This document shows, piece by piece, positions 57,208-64,000 of a stretch of DNA of 64,000 nucleotides. The stretch is from Shewanella psychrotolerans (lineage in GTDB: Bacteria > Pseudomonadota > Gammaproteobacteria > Enterobacterales > Shewanellaceae), in assembly GCF_019457595.1 (NCBI RefSeq), contig NZ_CP080419.1, positions 1,364,001-1,428,000 on the forward strand. The letters are read 5' to 3'. Each line of letters begins with the position of its first letter. Position 1 is the first letter of the stretch. The notes under the pieces were generated by a model. It worked only from the letters and a program-made list of their open reading frames with translations. It made no database searches and was not told where the DNA came from. The position numbers and the translations under genes were made by a program.

Positions 57208-58116
57208 TTACTCGGTCAGCGCCAGAGCAACTTTAGAGCCGTTTTTTCGGCCAAGTGCTCGGCTAATCGTGTTGCCCGCCTCTATTAAACGCGGTAAATC
57301 AACGCCTGTTTCTATGCCTAAACCGTGCAGCATGTAAACCAGATCTTCTGTCGCTAAGTTACCCGATGCGCCTTTGGCATAAGGGCAGCCCCCCAGACCT
57401 GCGACCGAGCTGTCGATAACGCTCACGCCTGTTTCTAAACAGGCAAGAATATTAGCCAGTGCTTGGCCATAGGTGTCATGAAAATGCAGTGCCAGTTTAT
57501 CTACGGGGACTTTCTGGGCGACGGCCTCCACCATTTTACGGGCGTTAACCGGCGTGCCAACACCGATAGTGTCACCGAGAGAGATCTCATAGCAGCCCAT
57601 TTTGTAAAGAAGTTCTGCCACGCGAGCGACTTCACTTACGGCAATATCACCTTCATAGGGACAGCCTAGAACACAAGAGACATACCCGCGTACAGCGATG
57701 TTTTTGGCTTTAGCTGCCTGCATCACTGGGATAAAGCGCTCGATAGAGTCCTCTATTGAACAGTTGATATTACGCTGGCTGAAGCTCTGAGATGCGGCGC
57801 CAAAGATAGCCACTTCATCTGCGCCAGCGTCAAGCGCAAGTTCCAGCCCTTTTAAATTGGGCGTAAGCGCGCTGTAGACTACGTCACTGCGTTTATTGAA
57901 CTGCTTAAAAATATCCGCCGAATCGGCCATCTGAGGCACCCACTTGGGTGACACAAAGCTGCCCACCTCGATGCGCTTTAGACCGGCCATGCCTAATTGG
58001 TCGATAAGGGTAAGCTTGTCAGCCGTGGTGACTGCTTGTTCATTTTGCAGACCATCGCGAGCACCAACCTCGAAAAGGCTTACCTGACTTGGGTATCTGC
58101 CAAGGCTAGTGGACAT
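57208..58116 (-). CDS. liuE: Hydroxymethylglutaryl-CoA lyase
   Basis: Cleaves HMG-CoA to acetyl-CoA and acetoacetate, the last carbon-cleaving step of leucine degradation. It has 302 residues. The TIM-barrel metal site includes [10 protein letters not shown] (about 17-26), the LHFHDTYG block and the active-site loop [14 protein letters not shown] with the catalytic Cys. It starts 2 nt after liuD, so it is co-translated. Confidence 0.96.
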   Translation of the reverse strand: MSTSLGRYPSQVSLFEVGARDGLQNEQAVTTADKLTLIDQLGMAGLKRIEVGSFVSPKWVPQMADSADIFKQFNKRSDVVYSALTPNLKGLELALDAGADEVAIFGAASQSFSQRNINCSIEDSIERFIPVMQAAKAKNIAVRGYVSCVLGCPYEGDIAVSEVARVAELLYKMGCYEISLGDTIGVGTPVNARKMVEAVAQKVPVDKLALHFHDTYGQALANILACLETGVSVIDSSVAGLGGCPYAKGASGNLATEDLVYMLHGLGIETGVDLPRLIEAGNTISRALGRKNGSKVALALTE

Positions 58117-58118
58117 GA

Positions 58119-60152
58119 TTAATCCTCCTCGTCTGGTGTGACATCGGCAAGCAATGTGCCATCGCTGACGAGCTCGCCTGGTTCAAAGAAGAAGGCGGCA
58201 ACCGTGCCATTAAAGGGGGCTTCGATGGTGTATTCCATCTTCATCGCTTCCATCACCATTAAGCCTTGTCCTTGTTCAACCTTATCGCCGACCTCGACAA
58301 GGTGAGTCACGATAGTACCGTTCATCGGTGCTTTAAGCTTATCTTCGCTGCTGCCTTGCTCTTCAAAAATTTCAGTTTGAATCGCGCGGTAGTGATAGCT
58401 GCCTGAAGGTAAAAACAGCGTAAAATCATCAACTTTTCGGCTCACGGGGATCTTGCTCTTATGGCCGTTAATTTCAGCGTGTAGCAGATCTTGTTTTAGC
58501 TCACCGCTTAGTGTCAGCGTTTGATCGTTAAGATTTAAATAGTAGCTATCGCCGATCTGACTTAGGATTAAGTGCTGTATTTGATGTTGGTCGTCCAGCA
58601 AAGTGAGCTGGTGAAGGCCGCTGCGGTTGAGCCTAAAACCACTGACTTGGCCCCAAGGTGAGTAGGGATCATTACTATTGGTGGCAGTGAGTTTCGCCAG
58701 CTCTTTTTGCGCGCAAAGATGGTATAGGGCGGCAAAGGCGAGGGCGCTATTTTGCTCTTTGCTACTCTCTGCATCTAAGTTAGTACCAATTAAGGTGTCG
58801 CCGTAACGCTCAATAAAATCTGTGCTAAAGTTGGCGTCGCTGAAGGCTTGATGCTCTGCGATATTGGCTAAAAACTCGATGTTATGCTTCAGACCGCTAA
58901 TTTGATAAGACTCAAGCGCGTGCACTAAGCGTTGCAGCGCCCTTGGGCGAGACTCGTCCCATACAATTAATTTTGCGATCATGGGGTCGTAAAAGTTACT
59001 GATCACATCGTTTTCACGAATGCCTGAGTCGATACGCACATAGCGGCTTTGCTCGGGCTCTCGCAGGAAGTTCAGCTTTCCGCTAGCGGGTAAAAACGCA
59101 TTTTGCGGATCTTCGGCGTAGATCCGTGCTTCAAACGAGTGACCGTGAATACGCACTTCATCTTGTTTCAGCGGTAACTCACTGCCGCTGGCGACCATCA
59201 GTTGCCATTTGACTAAGTCTTGGCCTGTAACCATCTCAGTGACGGGATGCTCAACCTGAAGACGAGTATTCATCTCCATAAAATAGAAGCTGCTCGCCTC
59301 ATCGGTAGCGTGGGTATCGAGCAGAAACTCGACGGTACCGGCGCCAACATAATCAATCGCTTTAGCGGCGGCAACGGCAGCTTCACCCATGGCGCGGCGA
59401 AGGCTGTCGGTGAGACCGGGTGCTGGGGCTTCCTCAACCACCTTTTGGTGACGACGTTGAATAGAGCAGTCACGGTCGGAGAGGTAGATACAGTTGCCTT
59501 GAGTGTCGGCAAACACTTGCACTTCAACATGACGGGGCTGTATTAAGTAGCGCTCAATTAATAATTTATCGTTACCAAAAGAAGATGCTGCTTCTCGGCG
59601 GGCTGAGTTTATCGCGTCCAGCGCTTCCTTTTCTGACTCAACGATACGCATCCCTTTACCACCGCCACCATAGGCTGCCTTGATAAGTTGCGGAAAGCCT
59701 ATCTCTTTCGAGGCTTGAAGTAAGGTTGCATCGCTTTGATCGTCACCATGGTAACCTGGCACTAATGGCACATTGGCTTTTTCCATGATGATCTTGGCCG
59801 CGCTTTTGCTGCCCATAGCATCAATGGCGTCGGCGCCAGGGCCAACGAAGGCGATGCCTGCTTGTTCACACTGACGCGCAAAGTCGGCATTTTCAGACAA
59901 AAATCCGTAACCTGGATGAACGGCCTGAGCGCCGCTACGCTTGGCGATATCGAGGATAAGATCGCCTTTTAGATAGGACTCACTCGGCGCGCTGTCGCCT
60001 AAGTAGAAAGATTCATCGGCCATGGCCACATGACGCGCATCTTTATCTGCATCGGAATAGAGGGCGACAGTTTTAACCCCCATAGCATTGGCTGTCTTGA
60101 TAATGCGACAAGCAATTTCGCCGCGGTTGGCAATCAGTAGTTTAGTAAACAT
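58119..60152 (-). CDS. liuD: Methylcrotonyl-CoA carboxylase biotin-carrying alpha subunit
   Basis: Biotin carboxylase plus biotin carrier. It has 677 residues. The biotin carboxylase domain (about 1-450) has [13 protein letters not shown], the ATP loop [10 protein letters not shown] and the [15 protein letters not shown] segment. A BT-like middle domain follows (about 470-590), then the biotinyl domain at the C terminus with VMEAMKMEY, where the Lys is biotinylated. It works with LiuB to make 3-methylglutaconyl-CoA. The gap to liuC is 55 nt. Confidence 0.96.
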   Translation of the reverse strand: MFTKLLIANRGEIACRIIKTANAMGVKTVALYSDADKDARHVAMADESFYLGDSAPSESYLKGDLILDIAKRSGAQAVHPGYGFLSENADFARQCEQAGIAFVGPGADAIDAMGSKSAAKIIMEKANVPLVPGYHGDDQSDATLLQASKEIGFPQLIKAAYGGGGKGMRIVESEKEALDAINSARREAASSFGNDKLLIERYLIQPRHVEVQVFADTQGNCIYLSDRDCSIQRRHQKVVEEAPAPGLTDSLRRAMGEAAVAAAKAIDYVGAGTVEFLLDTHATDEASSFYFMEMNTRLQVEHPVTEMVTGQDLVKWQLMVASGSELPLKQDEVRIHGHSFEARIYAEDPQNAFLPASGKLNFLREPEQSRYVRIDSGIRENDVISNFYDPMIAKLIVWDESRPRALQRLVHALESYQISGLKHNIEFLANIAEHQAFSDANFSTDFIERYGDTLIGTNLDAESSKEQNSALAFAALYHLCAQKELAKLTATNSNDPYSPWGQVSGFRLNRSGLHQLTLLDDQHQIQHLILSQIGDSYYLNLNDQTLTLSGELKQDLLHAEINGHKSKIPVSRKVDDFTLFLPSGSYHYRAIQTEIFEEQGSSEDKLKAPMNGTIVTHLVEVGDKVEQGQGLMVMEAMKMEYTIEAPFNGTVAAFFFEPGELVSDGTLLADVTPDEED

Positions 60153-60207
60153 GGTTAGCGTACTCCCGCGCTTGGCTTGGCAATAGGGTCATTATTCATC
60201 ATGGTTT

Positions 60208-61038
60208 TCATATCGCTTTCCAATCTGGGCTACGTTTATCGAAAAAGGCATTTAGTCCCTCTTGACCTTCATCTGATACACGAATACGGGCGATGCGCTC
60301 ACTGGTGTAGCTCAATGTGTTGTCATCGATAACGCCATCTTCTAAGTGTGACAACAAGGTTTTCACCCATGCCATCCCTTGTGGGCTATTGCTTAGCAGA
60401 GCGGTGATAATGGGCGCAGCTGCAGCGTCGAGATCGTCAGCTATCTCATGGATAACATTGAGCTTTAGCGCTGTTTCTGCATTAAAGCGTTCGGCGGTGA
60501 GCATGTAGCGGCGAGAGGCGCGTTGCCCCATGGCACGTACCACGTAAGGGCTGATCACCGCGGGAATTAACCCCAGTTTGACTTCGCTTAAACAGAAACT
60601 GGCGCGCTCGTTGGCAATCGCTATATCGCTTGCACAGATAAGGCCTAGTGCGCCACCAAAGGCCGCTCCTTGTACCAGCGCAATAGTCGGTTTAGGGAAC
60701 CTATCCAATGCATGCATCAAGGTGGCGAGCTCATTGGCATCAGCCAAGTTTTGTTCAAAATCCATCTTGGCTTGTTTGCGCATCCAGTTAAGATCGGCGC
60801 CAGCGCTAAAGTTTTTGCCATTGGCCTTGAGCACTAAGACTTGGCAATCGTCATTGCGAGCAAAGCTGTCTAATGCTGCTATAATCTCGCTAATCATCAC
60901 CTCATCGAAGGCGTTATGTTTGTCGGCGCGGTTAAGCACCATCTCGCCTACGCCATTATTTAAGGCGCAGCTGAGGTATTGAAAATCTTTATCTAACTTA
61001 TTGTTTAAATCAGTTTCTAGTGTTGTCTTGTCGGTCAT
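60208..61038 (-). CDS. liuC: Methylglutaconyl-CoA hydratase (crotonase family)
   Basis: Hydrates 3-methylglutaconyl-CoA to HMG-CoA. It has 276 residues with a crotonase fold. The oxyanion-hole segments are NFSAGADLNWM (about 72-82) and GAAFGGALGLICASDIAIA (about 122-140). Family membership alone does not fix the substrate; the position between liuB and liuD does. Confidence 0.94.
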   Translation of the reverse strand: MTDKTTLETDLNNKLDKDFQYLSCALNNGVGEMVLNRADKHNAFDEVMISEIIAALDSFARNDDCQVLVLKANGKNFSAGADLNWMRKQAKMDFEQNLADANELATLMHALDRFPKPTIALVQGAAFGGALGLICASDIAIANERASFCLSEVKLGLIPAVISPYVVRAMGQRASRRYMLTAERFNAETALKLNVIHEIADDLDAAAAPIITALLSNSPQGMAWVKTLLSHLEDGVIDDNTLSYTSERIARIRVSDEGQEGLNAFFDKRSPDWKAI

Positions 61039-61083
61039 GTTTGCATCCTCTGCCTAAGTTAAGAAATCGAAGTTAATGGCCGC

Positions 61084-62691
61084 TTACATGCGGAACACAC
61101 CAAACTTGGTTTCTTGAACTGGGGCATTGAGGGCGGCAGACAAAGCTAAGCCGACAACATCGCGTGTTTGGGCTGGATCGATAATGCCATCATCCCAAAG
61201 GCGAGCGCTGGCATGGTAAGGGTGACCCTCTTTGTCATATTGCTCGACGATTGGCGCGCGAAACGCCGCTTCATCCTCGCTTGACCACTCAACGCCTTTA
61301 CGAGTGAGTCCATCGCGTCGAACCGTAGCTAATACGCCGGCGGCTTGTTCACCACCCATCACAGAGATGCGCGCATTTGGCCACATCCACATCATGGTGG
61401 GTTCAAAGGCTCGACCGCACATACCATAGTTACCTGCGCCGTAGCTGCCGCCAATAATCACGGTAAATTTAGGCACGTTGGCACAAGAGACCGCAGTGAC
61501 CATCTTGGCGCCGTGTTTGGCTATGCCTTCATGCTCGTATTTTTTACCCACCATAAAGCCAGTGATATTTTGCAGGAACAGTAGCGGGATCTTGCGCTGA
61601 CAACAGAGTTCAATAAAGTGGGCGCCTTTTTGCGCCGACTCAGAGAATAAGATGCCGTTGTTGGCCACGATCCCTACGGGATAGCCATGAATACGGGCAA
61701 AACCGCACACCAGCGTCGCGCCATAGTTGGCTTTGAATTCATCGAAATCTGAGTCATCGACGATACGGGCGATCACCTCTTTGACATCGAATGGCTTCTT
61801 CAGATCAGTGCCGACAATGCCGTAAAGCTCATTAATATCAAACTTAGGTGGTTTGGCTGGGCTTAATAGGCTTTCTATTTGCTTGTTGTGATTGAGGCGT
61901 GTCACGGCTTTACGGGCAAGCTCGAGGGCATGCTCATCGTTTTGGGCCAAGTGATCGGCAACGCCAGAGATTTTGGTGTGTACTTCGGCGCCGCCAAGCT
62001 CTTCTGCAGACACTTCCTCACCTGTTGCTGCCTTAACTAATGGTGGACCCGCTAAAAAGATGGTGCCTTGCTCTTTGACGATAATTGACTCATCGGCCAT
62101 CGCTGGCACATAAGCGCCACCTGCGGTGCATAATCCCATGACCACCGCAATTTGAGGAATGCCTAATGCTGACATCTGTGCTTGGTTATAGAAGATCCGC
62201 CCGAAATGGTCGCGATCGGGGAATACTTCATCTTGGCGCGGCAGATTGGCGCCACCCGAATCGACTAAGTAGATACAGGGCAGGTGGCAACGCTTTGCAA
62301 TATCTTGTGCGCGCAGATGCTTTTTGACGGTAAGAGGATAGTAAGTGCCGCCTTTAACCGTGGCATCGTTGGCGATCACCATACACTCGACACCACTGAC
62401 CCGGCCAATACCCGCGATGATCCCCGCTGCGGGCACTACATCGTCATACACCTCGTAGGCGGCAAATTGGGATATCTCTAAAAACGGTGATCCAGAGTCG
62501 AGTAGCTTCTCGACGCGCTGGCGAGGCGACAATTTGCCGCGAGCAAGGTGACGTTCCATCGCGACGGCGCCGCCACCTTGTTCAATTTCAGCGAGTTTGA
62601 GCTTGAGATCGGCCACTACACTGGCCATCTGTTGATGTTTGGTTTTGAACTCATCGCTTCGGGGATTGATTCGACTACTCAGTTGCGTCAC
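61084..62691 (-). CDS. liuB: Methylcrotonyl-CoA carboxylase beta subunit
   Basis: Carboxyltransferase that carboxylates 3-methylcrotonyl-CoA. From the GTG at 62691 (AAAGGA eight bases upstream) it has 535 residues, the usual length. An ATG at 62748 would add 19 residues overlapping a hairpin and has no good ribosome site. Carboxyltransferase blocks include the [16 protein letters not shown] region, [16 protein letters not shown] and [15 protein letters not shown] (acyl-CoA and biotin pockets). Confidence 0.95.
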   Translation of the reverse strand: MTQLSSRINPRSDEFKTKHQQMASVVADLKLKLAEIEQGGGAVAMERHLARGKLSPRQRVEKLLDSGSPFLEISQFAAYEVYDDVVPAAGIIAGIGRVSGVECMVIANDATVKGGTYYPLTVKKHLRAQDIAKRCHLPCIYLVDSGGANLPRQDEVFPDRDHFGRIFYNQAQMSALGIPQIAVVMGLCTAGGAYVPAMADESIIVKEQGTIFLAGPPLVKAATGEEVSAEELGGAEVHTKISGVADHLAQNDEHALELARKAVTRLNHNKQIESLLSPAKPPKFDINELYGIVGTDLKKPFDVKEVIARIVDDSDFDEFKANYGATLVCGFARIHGYPVGIVANNGILFSESAQKGAHFIELCCQRKIPLLFLQNITGFMVGKKYEHEGIAKHGAKMVTAVSCANVPKFTVIIGGSYGAGNYGMCGRAFEPTMMWMWPNARISVMGGEQAAGVLATVRRDGLTRKGVEWSSEDEAAFRAPIVEQYDKEGHPYHASARLWDDGIIDPAQTRDVVGLALSAALNAPVQETKFGVFRM

Positions 62692-62724
62692 GTCAATGTT
62701 CCTTTTGTAAACTCTGATGGTGTC

Positions 62725-62768
62725 TGATGAGGCATTTACACTCATCAAAGGCCGAGCGACGCTCGGCC
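62725..62768 (-). repeat. Two tandem hairpins between liuA and liuB
   Basis: TGATGAG / CTCATCA (62725-62747, 9-nt loop) is followed by GGCCGAGC / GCTCGGCC (62750-62768, 3-nt loop). They fill the intercistronic gap. The GC-rich one shares GCCGAGC with the hairpin at 57157. Confidence 0.65.
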
Positions 62769-62784
62769 ATCAATAAGCGATTAA

Positions 62785-63954
62785 CTATTTAGATTCGTTA
62801 AATAGCTCGCGGCCAATTAGCATACGGCGAATTTCTGAAGTGCCCGCGCCAATCTCATATAATTTGGCATCACGTAGAAGGCGACCCGTGGCATATTCGT
62901 TGACATAGCCGTTACCACCGAGCAACTGAATCGCATCGAGTGCCATTTTGGTAGCGAGTTCGGCAGAGTAGAGAATCGCGCCAGCGGCGTCTTTGCGAGT
63001 CGTCTCACCACGGTCGCAAGATTTAGCGACGTTATAGATATAAGATTTTGCCGCATTCATGCCGGTATACATGTCAGCTAACTTGCCCTGAACTAGCTGA
63101 AACTGGCCGATTGATTTACCAAACTGCTCACGCTCGTGGATGTAGGGCACCACGATATCCATACAGGCCGTCATGATCCCAAGTGGGCCGCCAGACAAGA
63201 CTACGCGCTCGTAGTCTAGGCCGCTCATGAGGACTTTAACGCCGTTGTTGAGTCCGCCTAAGATGTTTTCTTCTGGGACTTCACAATCTTCAAATACCAA
63301 TTCACAGGTGTTTGAACCGCGCATGCCGAGTTTGTCCAGTTTCTGTGCCTGACTGAAGCCTTTGCTACCGCGCTCGACAATAAACGCTGTGATCCCGTGG
63401 GGACCCTTATCTAGGTCAGTTTTAGCGTAGATCACATAGGTGTTAGCATCTGGGCCATTAGTGATCCACATCTTGTTACCATTGAGAATATAACGGTCAC
63501 CCTCTTTGCGTGCGTGTAGTTTCATTGAAACCACATCAGAACCCGCATTAGGCTCACTCATGGCCAAGGCGCCAATATGCTCGCCGCTCACCAGTTTAGG
63601 CAGATATTTAGCCTTCTGCTCGGCGTTGCCGTTGCGATTAATTTGGTTAACACACAGGTTAGAGTGCGCGCCATAGCTAAGACCAATAGAGGCAGATGCA
63701 CGTGAAATCTCTTCCATCGCCACTACGTGTGCGAGGTAACCCATGTTGGCGCCACCGTACTCTTCTGGCACGGTAACCCCTAATAGACCCATGTCACCCA
63801 GCACGGGCCAGAGCTCGTTAGGGAAGGCATTTTCCTGGTCGACTTTAGCGGCGATAGGAGCAATTTCATTGGCGGCGAAACTCTGCACTGCATCACGCAG
63901 CATATCGACATCTTCACCGAGACCAAAATTAAGAGATGAGTAGAGTTGAGTCAT
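62785..63954 (-). CDS. liuA: Isovaleryl-CoA dehydrogenase
   Basis: FAD enzyme that oxidises isovaleryl-CoA to 3-methylcrotonyl-CoA and passes electrons to ETF. It has 389 residues. Acyl-CoA dehydrogenase blocks: [29 protein letters not shown] and the C-terminal [13 protein letters not shown] and [14 protein letters not shown]. The catalytic base is in the isovaleryl-specific position, [12 protein letters not shown], rather than near the C terminus as in short- and medium-chain enzymes. AGGACAT precedes the start. First operon gene in the window; a regulator such as liuR may lie beyond 64000. Confidence 0.96.
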   Translation of the reverse strand: MTQLYSSLNFGLGEDVDMLRDAVQSFAANEIAPIAAKVDQENAFPNELWPVLGDMGLLGVTVPEEYGGANMGYLAHVVAMEEISRASASIGLSYGAHSNLCVNQINRNGNAEQKAKYLPKLVSGEHIGALAMSEPNAGSDVVSMKLHARKEGDRYILNGNKMWITNGPDANTYVIYAKTDLDKGPHGITAFIVERGSKGFSQAQKLDKLGMRGSNTCELVFEDCEVPEENILGGLNNGVKVLMSGLDYERVVLSGGPLGIMTACMDIVVPYIHEREQFGKSIGQFQLVQGKLADMYTGMNAAKSYIYNVAKSCDRGETTRKDAAGAILYSAELATKMALDAIQLLGGNGYVNEYATGRLLRDAKLYEIGAGTSEIRRMLIGRELFNESK

Positions 63955-64000
63955 TGTTATGTCCTACAGGTCTGATTTTTATAATTATTTTATGTAAATT
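63955..64000. other. Start of liu upstream region (cut by window end)
   Basis: Only 46 nt are available. They contain the liuA ribosome site and an AT-rich stretch. No operator is visible in this fragment. Confidence 0.5.

Noticed and set aside
59220..59546. Long plus-strand open frame inside liuD
   Set aside because: Antisense shadow of a strongly conserved biotin carboxylase; no ribosome site or family similarity.

Overview
The window is a chromosomal segment of a marine gammaproteobacterium, most likely a Shewanella. The assignment rests on four things: the gene order frr-uppS-cdsA-dxr-rseP-bamA-skp-lpxD-fabZ-lpxA-lpxB-rnhB-dnaE, a lysine riboswitch ahead of an NhaC-type (LysW) transporter, a sucrose phosphorylase/TonB-receptor cluster of Shewanella type, and a complete leucine-degradation (liu) operon. 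I see no rRNA, tRNA, CRISPR array, prophage or complete insertion sequence. The only mobile-type DNA is a short inverted-repeat (MITE-like) family.

Layout. 1-16985 (+): translation recycling, isoprenoid/undecaprenyl and phospholipid precursors, the sigma-E protease RseP, outer-membrane assembly (BamA, Skp), lipid A synthesis (LpxD, FabZ, LpxA, LpxB), RNase HII, DNA polymerase III alpha and TilS. 17270-25333: a diguanylate cyclase (-), a Kef-type antiporter (+), a patatin phospholipase (-), an unrecognised membrane protein (+) and ProS (-), with a candidate small RNA on the minus strand at about 21911-21967. 25557-36178: an acyl-CoA synthetase, an M28 peptidase, a hexapeptide acetyltransferase, TrmO, RcsF and two exported amidohydrolases, mostly on the minus strand. 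proS, trmO and rcsF are contiguous in E. coli, so this block looks like that cluster with genes inserted.

36402-44619: an H-NS family protein (-), etfBA (+) with a LiuR-like palindrome upstream, the lysine riboswitch and LysW (+), an M3 peptidase (-), a decayed TPR gene (-) and thymidine kinase (+). 44690-52521: the sucrose regulon. It holds a LacI regulator, sucrose phosphorylase, an MFS permease, a TonB receptor and fructokinase, with two matching 18-bp operators. The proposed route is: outer-membrane uptake, inner-membrane permease, phosphorolysis to glucose-1-phosphate and fructose, then fructose phosphorylation. 52731-55643: an orphan solute-binding protein (-), whose last codons lie inside the MITE, and a PAS chemoreceptor (+).

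55765-63954 (-): the liu operon, liuA-B-C-D-E followed by the two CoA-transferase subunits. It takes isovaleryl-CoA to acetoacetate and acetyl-CoA. EtfBA at 37107-38779 probably receives the electrons from LiuA, which fits the LiuR-like site in front of etfB.

The observations most worth following are: the candidate sRNA; the amidohydrolase operon in which only one of three domains keeps the HxH metal motif; the in-frame stop just upstream of the patatin start; an RcsF without the proline-rich linker; the TPR gene that a single base would restore; and paired hairpins inside the liu operon. I did not find a clearly new multi-gene system.
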